From NCBI GenBank assembly GCA_029339505.1, contig JAQISU010000003.1:14597001-14661000 (forward strand): a stretch of DNA of 64,000 nt. Direction: 5' to 3'. The notes under the pieces were generated by a model. It was not told where the DNA came from. It did not search any database and saw nothing but the letters and a program-made list of their open reading frames with translations. The position numbers and the translations under genes were made by a program. How positions within the stretch are numbered: the stretch's first letter is position 1; each line of letters opens with the position of its first letter. Source of the stretch: Unio delphinus (taxonomy: Eukaryota > Mollusca > Bivalvia > Unionida > Unionidae). This document shows, in pieces, positions 47,492 through 60,343 of this stretch.

Positions 47492-49135
47492 TTAATTTTC
47501 CTTTGGCAAATCTAAGGAGCTCAACAGTTCCCTCAGTTTATCGTCTTGACCTGTTTCCGTGTAAAATGCTATTAACTCACGCAAGTCCTTGACCTCTTTA
47601 CGCTTTTCCTCGATGATTTTTCTCTGGTTGGTCGCTTTCTCCATCTTCGTTGTGTAGGCTTCTCGAAGCTCTCTACATACTTCGTGTTCCACCCTGAAGA
47701 CCTCTGCTTTCATCGCTTCGATTTGCTGATGAACCTTTTCCATCGCTCTGCGTCTTCTCCGCACCAATTTCAGTCTTTTTTGCCTTTGCACTGCCTTTAA
47801 AAAACCATTGGTAGCAGCCTGGAATTGAAATTCTTCCCATCTGTCCTTCTCTTCTAGGGTCATTCGACTCTGATCTTTTTCGCTGTGGATTGTCTCTTTT
47901 TCCTCACATATTCTGTTATCATTCATGTTTCTACATTCTACATTTTCTTTATTCATGTCTCCGAGGTTATGCTCTTGCTCTGTATAATTCACCTGATTGC
48001 TTCTTGGTACTTTTGAATTATTTGCAGTGTCATTTTCATAGACACTTTCCTTCCTACTTTCATTTTTTCCAATATTGTTATCCTCGTATTCAGGATTCAC
48101 TTCCGCGTAAGATGTGTCATCCTTATTGTTTTTTGCACTGTTTACTTCACTAACATCTGTACCGTTATTCATATTTACAACGCCCTGTTCATTTATCTTC
48201 TCTTTGGACCTTCTTTCGAGCTCTCTCTCCTCCTCTTCTACCAGTCTTTTCAACTCTTCAAATTCTTCTTCATCCATGTTTCGTCCCTCACTTCTCAATC
48301 TTTCCTGCTCTTTTAAATTAGCAACTACCGCCGCTATGCAGTCCTCTCTGTCTTCGGGAAGTGGGCAATTGATTCTTGTACTCACATCAATTAAGATCTG
48401 TTGTGGTAGTTTTCTTCTTTCACAAATCTCCTTTACAAATTCAAGAGCGTCTTTTCTCACTGTCCTCAGCTTTGCATTTTCTTCTGGTGTTAGGCTAAAC
48501 TCTTCTGGTTTAAGAAGGCCGAACATTACAGGCTTTGGTTCACTTATAGATGTTTCTCCTTCCTTAAAATTACACGATTCAACCTCATTTTCGCCAACCT
48601 TTTTACTTCCATCTTGAAGACACTCGACAATTCGCTTTTGAAGGGTTCTCTTATATTCTTCCATTACTCTTTCATTGTGTCTCTCCCTAGCAGCGATAAT
48701 TATTGTTTGATATTTATCAAACACCCGCTGGAGATAAGTCACGTAATCCTCCAAAGCACCACATAGTTCTTCGTACCCGTCGCCAGCAAATTCTGGATCA
48801 TTCAAGTTCAACGTGATTGTCTTGTCCTGGAAAACGTTCAGGAATCTGTTGAGCATCAAATTACCAGAATACTCAGAGGGGTCTATGTCAGCCGCCTCTT
48901 CTTCGCGAACCACGTCTCTATGTCCGCATTTCTCACAGCGTAATACCACCGATCCGCCTTTCTCTTGTCCACTGTAGGGGTGTAAACAACTCCTACAAAA
49001 TATGGATACTCTCCCTCTACCAGCAGCAGCAGCATCGCCCGATAATAATTTAAAACTTTCGTCCTCATTTTCAGCTCCAAAATCCCGCAATTCGTCTTCT
49101 TCACTTCTTTTATCTTCCTGCGTGGAGGACGCCAT
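47492..49135 (-). CDS. Zinc-ribbon and coiled-coil protein, 547 aa, single exon
   Basis: An uninterrupted 547-codon frame, by far the longest in the window. Function is not recognised. Residues 1-30 are acidic. A four-Cys zinc-binding motif, C47-x2-C50-x16-C67-x2-C70, has the spacing of a zinc ribbon. Residues about 90-180 (NLMLNRFLNVFQDKTITLNL on) look helical. Residues about 205-300 include MFGLLKPEEFSLTPEENAKL and a helical EICERRKLPQQILIDVSTRI stretch. A Glu-rich helix (EEEEFEELKRLVEEEERELE-like) precedes an Asn/Glu-rich, probably disordered region (about 315-425). The C terminus has a basic RRRRR cluster (459-463), a possible nuclear signal, and a coiled coil to about 525. The ATG has A at -3 and G at +4. 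No introns are visible, unusual for an animal gene of this length, so a retrogene or single-exon family member is possible. Overlapping frames on the other strand are shadows. Confidence 0.85.
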   Translation of the reverse strand: MASSTQEDKRSEEDELRDFGAENEDESFKLLSGDAAAAGRGRVSIFCRSCLHPYSGQEKGGSVVLRCEKCGHRDVVREEEAADIDPSEYSGNLMLNRFLNVFQDKTITLNLNDPEFAGDGYEELCGALEDYVTYLQRVFDKYQTIIIAARERHNERVMEEYKRTLQKRIVECLQDGSKKVGENEVESCNFKEGETSISEPKPVMFGLLKPEEFSLTPEENAKLRTVRKDALEFVKEICERRKLPQQILIDVSTRINCPLPEDREDCIAAVVANLKEQERLRSEGRNMDEEEFEELKRLVEEEERELERRSKEKINEQGVVNMNNGTDVSEVNSAKNNKDDTSYAEVNPEYEDNNIGKNESRKESVYENDTANNSKVPRSNQVNYTEQEHNLGDMNKENVECRNMNDNRICEEKETIHSEKDQSRMTLEEKDRWEEFQFQAATNGFLKAVQRQKRLKLVRRRRRAMEKVHQQIEAMKAEVFRVEHEVCRELREAYTTKMEKATNQRKIIEEKRKEVKDLRELIAFYTETGQDDKLRELLSSLDLPKEN

Positions 49136-51199
<2,064 letters not shown>

Positions 51200-51294
51200 A
51201 CACCGTGGACATTTAAGCGATATTAACACTTTTACACCGTGGACATTTAAGCGATACTAACACTTTTATACCGTGGATATTTAAGCGATATTCT
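51200..51294 (+). repeat. 34-bp tandem repeat, 2.8 copies
   Basis: ACACCGTGGACATTTAAGCG... starts at 51200, 51234 and 51268 with few substitutions. Confidence 0.97.
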
Positions 51295-51997
51295 CTCTGA
51301 TCATATGCCGTCTCACTATCACCTCTCCTGTCAACCACGCATGTATTTAAAGCAGATGCTTTGTATTTGTAAAGACCCCAGTTCAGACCAATTTTTGTCA
51401 TGCCTATCCCAATTCATATCCGCATGTTCCTTCCTGTTCTGTTTAACATTTTATTTTTTTGTGTAACATCTTCTCTTATCCATTTATATTTTCACTCTTA
51501 TTTTTTCCCATAGTTCTTCCCTATCTCTATTTTAAGTAGTACAATTTTTATTTCTCAAAATTTTCTAGGGACTTCTAATTTCTTTACTAGTTTATTATTT
51601 ATATGGTCCATCTAAGCCTCGAAATCCAGCCCTATATAGTACAAGCCTGGAAGATGGACACGTCAGCCCCTTTCCATTTATAGTCATTCTGTGGTGTAAG
51701 GGTGAATAAATAATATGTATAATTTACTTTCTTGAATCTGCCTTTCAATGTTTGTTAAAATCGACAAAATAAAGCCTTTGTGCTAGACTGTAAATTATTT
51801 TAAAGAGTTATTGTAGATATTGATACATGTATGTTTCTTGTTTGGGATTTTGCCGGTAAAATTTCACCTTAAAATATTTACATAGCACAAGAAATATTTA
51901 GCCTGGTATGGAAAAATATTCAACACACTTTGGCGAAAGCAATATTTTATTATTATTATCGACTTTTTTATATTGATGTTCTATGCTTTAAGTTAAA
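51295..51997. other. Non-coding stretch, nothing recognised
   Basis: T-rich; contains ACAAGCCTGGAAGATGGACA near 51642, a phrase like those near 3' ends of some retroelements, but no element could be delimited. Confidence 0.4.

Positions 51998-52053
<56 letters not shown>
51998..52053. repeat. (CA)n microsatellite
   Basis: About 28 CA units. Confidence 0.99.
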
Positions 52054-52055
<2 letters not shown>

Positions 52056-52221
52056 ATACTTGATTGGAAAACAGTCAAGGATGTTTCAAAAGATGCAGTT
52101 TGGTTTCTCCCCTCTTTTTCTCGAGTGTAGGAGGGGTTTGCAGATAAGAATGTTTGCATCTTTCCTTCCTATCTCTTAGTTGAGGTGGAAATTATTGTTG
52201 TTGGAATGTAAATATTTAATT

Positions 52222-52463
52222 ACCTGGAAGTGACAGAGTGGTTTAAAGCGCTCTCCGTTACGGATCACTGCCATCTCACCTCTGTCTGCTTTGGCTCGAG
52301 TCTAATATTCAGCTAATGTGAGAAAGCTTGTCAGTAGCTTCTCGTGGGTCGGAGGTTCTTTCCGGTGGTTTTCCCGGGTTCTTCCTCCACCATTAATACT
52401 GGCCGTCATTTATAGCCTATCGTGTGCTGAAAAATAGCGTTAAACCTAACAACAACAACAACC
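52222..52463 (+). mobile_element. tRNA-derived SINE family B, copy 4
   Basis: Degraded head (AGTGACAGAGTGGTTTAAAGCG), good middle (CCGTTACGGATCACTGCC, TTCTCGTGGGTCGGAGGTTC, TTCTTCCTCCACCA) and 3' end GCGTTAAACCTAAC followed by an (AAC)n tail. Confidence 0.9.
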
Positions 52464-52566
52464 ACATAATTACATTGAAGTCTTCGATATTTTAATTGTG
52501 AACAAAACCAAATGTTCTATCATAATGGCAACAGCAGAATATAGAAACAACAAAAACACCACCACC

Positions 52567-52663
<97 letters not shown>
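52567..52663. repeat. Palindromic (AAT)n(ATT)n microsatellite
   Basis: Eighteen AAT units (52567-52620) switch at 52620/52621 into about 14 ATT units, giving a perfect inverted repeat of about 86 bp without spacer. Confidence 0.98.
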
Positions 52664-52665
<2 letters not shown>

Positions 52666-54353
52666 AATTCCGTGTTCAATAGTTATTCCGTGTCCTGGTC
52701 ATCGATGCATGACTTGAACTGTTTAGTATCTGATCTCAAAACTTCCGGGCTTATTGACGATAGATGCAGTTGGCAGAACAATTGATTTGAAGAAAAAAAT
52801 TGTGAATGTATTGCCAATAGATACAACGGTAAGGCCATATATCTTATCCTTCATTTTGCTTACTTGTCCTCAGACTTAAACCCCACTGCCATGTTATATC
52901 CAAAACACGTGTGTAGTTCCCCTGGAACAGATCGCAACAGCCTTTGCCTATGGGTACCGGACGTACAAATGGGATGAAAGTAAAATAGTAAATCTGACTG
53001 ATGGGATGATAAATTGAATAATAATGAGTTAGAAGTGGCACTTCGACACAAACAAACAGTAGTAATTCTGATATTGTTTATTTACTGTTACGGTTGAGAA
53101 CGAGATTATCAAATATCGTTATCCCACCCACCACCCACAATTCGTCTGCATTTCTCATGCACGCATGTAACATGTATATGTGTCTACAGTGTTTAATGGC
53201 AGTTGCTGAGTATATTTCAGGACAGGACAATCACGATGAACTTTAATGATCCCGCAGTTTGTACAACAAAGGAATTAATTTTACAAAATATCCCGGTTCG
53301 AAAGAAAATTATATGACCACCAGTGGCACCACCATCACCATCGCCTATCAGAAAAGTAATGGATGGACTCTTAACCTTCACCGTGCTGTTATTCTTTATT
53401 TTTTCTTATGTTAGAAAAAAGATACCATAGTAGCATACTATAAACTTTTTATGGGATCTTATATTGCATCAAGTACATCAAACAGTTATTTTCTAGTTTT
53501 ACAATGTTTGCAGCTTAAATGTGCATAAGCCATGCCAGTTGGAAGACACTTTGTAAAAAGTCACAGGTTTGAAGGTAGAAAAAGAAAAAAGCCACATCTA
53601 AATAACATTTAAGGCCACAGAACATGTGTTTTGGGGCGGCCCTCTGTCCCTGTTTTTCGTTGCCCACCCTAGCCCTCCCTCCACCACGTAATTTAAAAAA
53701 AAAATAAAAAAAATTCCCGAAATTGATTTAAATTGATTTGTCATCTAATTTAGCTGCTTAAGCCAGTACTTGATAATGTTCAAGATAATACCCTAATTTT
53801 AAAACTAGTACAATATTAAACACCTTTTTGTGTGACTCCATGGTCATTATAATGAAAGGTCAGTGTTTATGAAGCATAAAGAAAATAGGTGCATTTTCAT
53901 TCTCAAAATTTCAGAAAATCTTGGAAAATATTGGCAAGATATAATATTATTTGCCAAAAAGAAATTCTTATTAGTACAGTTTTTGCCAACGCTGTTATAA
54001 GCTTTATCACCCACACACCCCTTTTCCAAATCTCCTTCTTTTTAAATAAGGAATTTTAATGGAGAAAATTCAGTAAAGACGATTTGAAAGAACCTTGTTA
54101 TTCCATATCAGCAGAAGAAACGTTTGCCTACGGAAAATGAAGAATGCATCTGAATTGTTTATTTGTGGAATGTAGAAAATCAGTGACCATGGTAAATATT
54201 GGAAGTGAAGTGGTGACTGATTTTGGAGTTTAGTCTGGAAAATGGATCAAGAGTCGGGAGAAGTATTACGGTTTTCTACACATGAACGAGAAATGAATAA
54301 AATCACACCAAGACTTTAATAACATGTGCATGTCTGCAGTAACACACAAATTG
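52664..54353. other. 1.7 kb non-coding stretch, nothing recognised
   Basis: No gene or recognised repeat. The overlapping frames at 52844-53051 (-) and 53847-54029 (-) have no recognisable features. A short A-rich run lies near 53695. Confidence 0.45.
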
Positions 54354-54456
54354 AGGCCCCGAGTGGCCGAGTGGTCTATAGCGTTCTCCGTTACGGATCA
54401 CCACCATCTCACCTCTGTCTGCGTGGGTTCGAGTCTCAGATTCGGCCAATGTGAGT
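54354..54456 (+). mobile_element. tRNA-derived SINE family B, copy 5 (tRNA-like head only)
   Basis: GGCCCCGAGTGGCCGAGTGG through the B box GGTTCGAGTCT to CAGATTCGGCCAATGTGAG; the 3' two-thirds of the family are missing. Confidence 0.88.
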
Positions 54457-55464
54457 ATGTTTATGATGTGAGGCATTTTTGAAGTTGTTCTGGTATATCC
54501 AATAGATTGCTCTTGAATTTTTGTGACTTGATCCCTTTTACTTCCTGTGGAAGATCATTATCTCAGTTTCGATATCTCTTGAGATAGATTGTACATGCCA
54601 TAGGTGGTTTGTCCACATGTAAAAATATTAAATGTACATCAGAATCGTTGTCTTAACTTCCTGATATAGTTAGTTTATCTATATTTTAAACGTAAATCTA
54701 ATAAAGATGTCCGACAAATGGCGTGCCTCGCGTGAGGGCAGCATTAATAAAATTGACGTTACGTAGATTAACTTGAAACATAATATGTTGTGACATCGCT
54801 GTCGTCACTAACGCCACCGCATATGGCACTGACATAAATATCGCTTCGTCTCGCTTTCTATAGATGGGGAAAATGCAGCCTTTGTGTGAAACCCAAGAGA
54901 AATTTCTACGCTCGGGTACTGAAAAGGTTAGCTATGGCATATAATATATATTATTATGCTTCAAATGCGACTCCCACGACGAGGAAGACAAAAAGTGTCA
55001 TGAAACCATTCATCAGAATTGATTGTTCAAACTGCAATAGATTTTTGATAATTCACAACAACATGGAAGCTCTCGTCGACGTTAAAAGTCTAGGGGATGG
55101 GGGGCTACTGACTTAACATATCACATCAACAATAATAGCAGCCTTGTTTGGGGGTGGTGTGTCTGTTTAGATTTAAAATACATTTTGAAGAAGTGCTGCT
55201 TCGTTGAATCGCCATATCAAATTTTATATCTGCTCCCTCACTATTAGCATCCAACCCATTTTGCCACCCTACCTCTGTACGGTTACCTAAAAGCTTTAAC
55301 AAAAAAAAGAAAACAATTATGATGTGTGTGTATTGTTACATGAGCCATATTTAATAATTTCGCGATACGAGCGACCCGTACCATATATATTAATATACAC
55401 TATATATACCACAATTCTTACACTTCATTGTTGTTTAAAATCTTCAGAATGTTGTTATCGCTAC
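54457..55464. other. Non-coding stretch with a fragment of the nearby foldback element
   Basis: CCATAGGTGGTTTGTCCACATG at about 54598-54619 matches the terminal subrepeat of the foldback element at 55477-56086. Otherwise nothing is recognised; the 76-codon frame at 54886-55116 has no known features. Confidence 0.5.
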
Positions 55465-55476
55465 ACCTCCCGAATG

Positions 55477-56086
55477 GTTCTAGGTACTTTGACCACAGGT
55501 GCTTTGACCATAGGTGGTTTGACCATAGGTGGTTTGTCCACAGCGGGGGTTTGACCACCGGGGTTTTGTCCATAGGTGGTTTGTCCACATGTGGTTTTTA
55601 TAATAATAATAATAATAAACTGTTATTTAGAGTTTAAAATTATGGTTCAATTAATGAAATTTTATGTGACAAGTTTCCTTTGAGTTGCCAATAAGTGAAT
55701 GCTAAATAGTAATTAACATGTAATAAATAAAAGTCAATAACAGCTTGTTTTCGGTCCACATAAAGGCTGGTGCCAGGCCTACTCGATTTATTATTAAACA
55801 GAAAATGAATACAAATTAGGCAACAAGTCCAACGTTTCACAAATCAACTATACAAATTTTAGTGAATTAAATGCCGCAACTTATAATCCCTGAAGATATG
55901 CTTTTAATCCCCAAATATACTTACATCTAATGCTCCAACAACTAATCATAGTCTTTTCATAGTATTCTTACCACCTATGGTCAAACCCCCTGTAGGCAAA
56001 CCACCTATGGTCAACCCCCCGTTGTGGACAAACCACCTATGGTCAAACCACCTATGGTCAAAGCACCTGTAGTCAAACCTCCGCGT
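55477..56086. mobile_element. Foldback/MITE-like element with subrepeated inverted termini, about 610 bp
   Basis: Left arm (about 55480-55600) and right arm (about 55975-56086) are inverted repeats of about 100 bp, each built from tandem copies of GGTTTGACCATAGGT and variants (GGTTTGTCCACA, GCTTTGACCATAGGT). The same subrepeat order is seen inward from both ends. The direct repeat ACCTCCCGAATG flanks it exactly (55465-55476 and 56087-56098), consistent with a target duplication although 12 bp is unusual. The central part is AT-rich and non-coding. An isolated subrepeat lies near 54600. Confidence 0.75.
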
Positions 56087-56098
56087 ACCTCCCGAATG

Positions 56099-56577
56099 AA
56101 TGGTTATATCAACATGGAGTTTTCACTTTGCAAGTGAATGTTAGTCATAAATGAAATTTGTGCCGATCATACGTTGCTGACTAATATCAGAAATGGTTTC
56201 AAGTGCCAGCTGTTAAAAAGACAAAACCAGTAGTTTCAAACCCTTATTGCCACGACCTTAAAAAAATACATTTTCTGAGCCTCACAATCTCGTTTCTGCA
56301 TTTTGACAAGTTTTGCCATCCTCAAAAGAAAAACCTTGGCGACGCTCCAGGAAGCTTCTCTTGGCCCTGAATTAGGTCGCGACCTGTTGTTTGGAACCAC
56401 TTGACTAAACGGTCTTATCTTGGATTCCTGCAAAATATCTTCTGTCTTAAGAGTGACAGCCCGTTTGAGGGATTCTTGTTTGTCGTTACTTGAGTACCTC
56501 TATTCCAGGATCTGCTGAACGATTTATGGTTACGCCAGAAAATAGCGCAATGTCCGATACATATCTGTGTATAGCTT
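56099..56577. other. Non-coding stretch, nothing recognised
   Basis: Contains a TATCAACATGGAGTTTTCAC phrase near 56106 that recurs in diverged form at about 62370 and 62498. Confidence 0.4.
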
Positions 56578-56588
56578 CATTCCGAATT

Positions 56589-57081
56589 CCAGTGGCCTAG
56601 TGGTGAGAGCGTCCGCCTCGCAAGCGGAAGGTCGTGTATTTGAGCCCCAGCCGAGTTATACAAAAGATTTACAAAAATGGTACGAACAGCTACCTCGCTT
56701 GGCGTTCAGCATTAAGAGGTTAGTGTTAGGACTGGTCGGCCTGGTATCAGGATAATGTGACTGGGTGGGACCAACGTTCCCTCTAAGCTGCGCGCGTGCG
56801 TGCGCGCAACTGCTCAGGCATCACCGCGCAGCTGAATTGTCAATTTTTGCTCAATCCAACGTTAAAGTTTGCTCGTCTCCGTAATGCTTGCACAGTGCAG
56901 CGAGCACTGCGCGCACATCTACCATTCGCTTAGAGGGAACGTTGGGTGGGACATCGTGCTACATGTCTGTGGCAAGATGTCCCGGTGCTAGACATCACTA
57001 TAAACTGCCACACTGCTGACATCGTAGCGATATGACTGAAAAATTGTTAAAGCTACGTTAAAAATCCCAATCTCACTTACT
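56589..57081 (+). mobile_element. tRNA-derived SINE family A, copy 3, with 11-bp TSD, split by a hAT MITE
   Basis: Flanked by CATTCCGAATT at 56578-56588 and 57082-57092. A box AGTGGCCTAGTGG; the anticodon-arm-like TCCGCCTCGCAAGCGGA has a seven-base loop CTCGCAA, suggesting descent from a tRNA with CGC at the anticodon position (alanine-like, inferred). Without the inserted MITE and its duplicated bases the SINE is about 312 bp. Confidence 0.95.
56772..56944. mobile_element. Non-autonomous hAT-like MITE, 173 bp, inside the SINE
   Basis: Inverted termini CAACGTTCCCTCTAAGC at both ends. A perfect 8-bp target duplication GGTGGGAC (56764-56771 and 56945-56952) is made from SINE sequence. The interior is GC-rich with GCGCGCGTGCGTGCGCGC. 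No coding capacity. Confidence 0.96.
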
Positions 57082-57092
57082 CATTCCGAATT

Positions 57093-58433
57093 TGATGCGT
57101 GTTACAGCTATGGCTCCACCGACCTTGGATTTGACAATTATGATAACATGCACTGGTGATACCCAATCTTTTACCCCTTTGACCGCCTACCCAGTCCTGC
57201 TGGGATCAAAATGGTTTTGTAGCATACACGATATATCTCGAGAACTGGATCAAGAGGAAATTAAAGCTGATATTGTTCTATGAAAGCCCAGTTAACAGAA
57301 TAAAATGGCCTAGACGTGTCTTTGACCTTAAGACCTTGTCCTGAGGTTCTTTGTGTTGGGCAGGGAGCTGGAGGGGAAAACTGGGACTGAAATTTGGAAT
57401 TAAGGACTTAAATTAAGGACAACCTGCATGCTGGTATTTACAGTTACACAAATCGTACAGGCCTTCAGTTGAATACAAAGACAACATGCTAGAAGTAATT
57501 GTATCCTCTTGATATATCGTTATTACCTATGCCCTTGGGTTAGTGAGAGGATTTTAATCTGTTGTATCTGTAAATATTCTCGAAATTCTTTGATTTGACA
57601 CCAACTATGACATATCTTGGCGAAGTCCACCATTTTAACTCATTGATCACAGCCCCCACCCCCCGATCCAAGTTGAATCGCGATCAAAACATTACAATAA
57701 CGACATATCTAGAGTAATTTAAGAATTATACTATATACTACTGTGCTGTAAAAATAAATAATAATAGAGAAATAGAGATGACGGCAGTGTATATATTTAT
57801 GATCTTTAACCACTCCAGTGAGCCACTCAAGTAACAGAGAAATTCCGAAAGTAGTGGAAAAATCTACATACTATAACCGCCGTTAGTAAGTCATACTTTT
57901 GGCTTATGTAGGGGAAGGGGATTTCTATTTCGGTATATGCATTAATTATATTATGAAATAGCTTATTGTTGATACATCAGTAATTCCAAATTTTGCTCAG
58001 TTTGTATTGCTGTTATTTACATTTGATTCGTATCACAACTAGATAAGTGTATGATTTGTCTTCGATGAACATGTTTTCTGTTATTTATCCATAATAAAAT
58101 ATAAGAATAAATTTTTAAGACTAAATTTTCATTTATGCCTGCGACGTTTTAGCTTAAAACGTGCGAAAATCTGCTTTAAAATGCATGTTTAAATTGTCAT
58201 TTGTTTTAATAGCAGTAATTTTTTTAAAAACTTGTATGTAAAAAGTGTAAAAATATTTTTATAACTCGTATGATTCAGCTTTCTTTCTATAATACAAAAT
58301 GGGTTTAAAAAAGGTATGCAATTACTGTTCTTTGTTTACCAAAGACGCTAGAGACCTTAACTTGATCTTTTTCTGAAGACAAACAAGTTAACTTATCATA
58401 AGTACGTTTAGTCTTCATTACAGATTAGAGAAA
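57093..58433. other. 1.3 kb non-coding stretch, nothing recognised
   Basis: The 63-codon frame at 57092-57283 (+) shows no recognisable domain. A C-run lies near 57652-57662. Confidence 0.45.
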
Positions 58434-58739
58434 CCGCTCCGGTGACCTAGTGGTTAGAGCGTCCACCGCGGAAGGGCGAGGTCGTGGATTCGATCCCCGG
58501 ACGAGTCATACCAAAGACTTACAAAAATAGTACTAACAGCTGCCTCGCTTGACGCCAGTATTAAGAGGTTAGTGTTAGGACTGGTCGACCTGCTGTCAGG
58601 ATAATATGACTGGGTTGGACATCATGCTACATGTCTGCGTCATGATGCCCCAGTGCTAGACATCACTATAAATTGCCTCTCTGCAGACACCGTTGCGATA
58701 TGACTGAAAAATTGTTAAAGCTAATCAAACAAACAAACA
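58434..58739 (+). mobile_element. tRNA-derived SINE family A, copy 4
   Basis: Head CCGCTCCGGTGACCTAGTGG, B box GGATTCGATCCC and full body, ending CTAATCAAACAAACAAACAG. About ten bases of the 3' end (CGTTAAAAATC) are missing. Confidence 0.93.
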
Positions 58740-58743
58740 GAAT

Positions 58744-58800
58744 TGGGCCCCTAGTGGCCGAGTGGTCTAAATTGTTAAACCCTATAATAACGACGACAAA
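58744..58800 (+). mobile_element. tRNA-derived SINE family B, copy 6 (internally deleted)
   Basis: Only the head GGGCCCCTAGTGGCCGAGTGG and TCTAAA remain, joined to TTGTTAAACCCTATAATAAC, which looks like the family's 3' end. It starts within 6 bases of the end of a family A SINE. Confidence 0.7.
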
Positions 58801-58976
58801 ACATCAGAAATTATTTTGTTTAGACCTTCGTCTATTTTTGTTGCATTTATTTTTTGTTTAGTTTATTATTTTTAGTTGTTAAGTTTTACAGTTTTCACTC
58901 TTAGAATATATTTTATTAACCTAGTTTTTCTAACATTGATTTTCCATCTTGATCAAATAAAGGAATCAACGTCAAC
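58801..58976. other. Short non-coding spacer
   Basis: T-rich; nothing recognised. Confidence 0.4.
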
Positions 58977-59475
58977 ATTGTCACATGTCACATCTGTAGT
59001 TAGTCACATATTGCATCAATAGATAGTCCCATTTCACATCAGTGTTTAGTCACATAATACATGATCAGTATTTAGTCATATATTACATCATTGTTTAGTC
59101 ACATGTCACATCAGTATTTAGTCACATATCACAGTAGTAGTCACATATTATGTCAGTATTTAGTCACATATCACATCAGTATTTAATCACATGTCACAAT
59201 AGTTGTCAAATATCTAGTCAGTATTTAGTTATCACATTAGTATTTAGTCACTCAATACATCAGTATTTAGTCACATATCACATCAGTGTTTAGTCACATA
59301 TCACATCAGTATTTAGTTACTCAATACATCAGTATTTAGTCACATATCACATTATTGTCTAGTTACATGTCGCATTAGTATTTAGTAACATATCACATCA
59401 GTAATTAGTCACATATCACATCATTATTTAGTCACATATTACATCATTATTTAGACACATATCACATCAGTATTT
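58977..59475 (+). repeat. Irregular minisatellite, CACATCAGTATTTAGT unit
   Basis: About 23 degenerate units of roughly 19-27 bp, built from CACATCAGTATTTAGT plus variable CACATAT segments. Confidence 0.95.
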
Positions 59476-60270
59476 TTTGTATATTAATAGGTTTGTTTAT
59501 TAAACCATTGTAAATGCATTAGTTTATTTACCCTAATGTAAGCCTAATGTTTTGATTACTAACATTGATCGTCTGTCTTCTTTTAATAAGGCAAATTTTG
59601 TTACGAATCCTTAATTAAGTATATGTAGTTTATTTAATTGAATATTTTAATGTACGGATAATTTAAATAAAAACCTGAATTTCTAAATTCCAATTTCAGT
59701 TATGATCTGAAACAAAAATGCGTCCGTATTAAACAGAATCGTTTTTTAAAACAAATAAAAAATACTGAAAGTGTTTTTTGGAAAGGATAGTCAGTAGCTG
59801 TTTCAGCAAGTGCGTTAAATGTGACACATGGAGCTTTAGTTTGGAAAGAAAACAAAAAGTTGGTTCATCTCAATCTGCCAATAAGGTGTGATTTGTTATG
59901 ACTCTTTCTGAAAATTTGTATTTGCCAACCACACCCAACCTGGACGGGCTATGTCTGTTAATATCATATTAAATCTCTTCTCAGCATTTCGGGGCCAACA
60001 AAACGTTACTTCAGGCTTGAGATTAATGGCACATCAACACCTGAAAGACCTTTGGGTTCCAAGTCCGTAACGCTAACTCAACCGCCATGAAATGAATTGA
60101 AAATTTTTAAGAGCGCTTGAACTTTAGGGGTCCGTATAAAACGTTTGACTTGTTTCTAGCAAGGCTGTTGGTTCCTACTTTACTGTAATGGTAGAATCTA
60201 ACAGTATGAACTTTGGTTCACATTGTCGTAGCAATTGGTACGTGTACACGCGCTCGCGTGTGTGTGCCTG

Positions 60271-60272
<2 letters not shown>
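59476..60272. other. Non-coding stretch with a possible tRNA-like fragment
   Basis: On the minus strand at about 60090-60045, GGCGGTTGAGTTAGCG resembles a Pol III A box; no clear B box follows. Nothing else is recognised. Confidence 0.35.

Positions 60273-60341
<69 letters not shown>
60273..60341. repeat. (GA)n microsatellite
   Basis: About 34 GA units. Confidence 0.99.

Positions 60342-60343
<2 letters not shown>

Noticed and set aside
48114..48617. 167-codon plus-strand ORF
   Set aside because: Antisense shadow of the zinc-ribbon gene; Ser/Phe-rich composition mirrors the Glu/Lys-rich sense strand.
51600..51730. Possible Penelope-like or LTR retroelement 3' end (AAGCCTGGAAGATGGACACG)
   Set aside because: No reverse transcriptase, terminal repeat or target duplication could be found around it.
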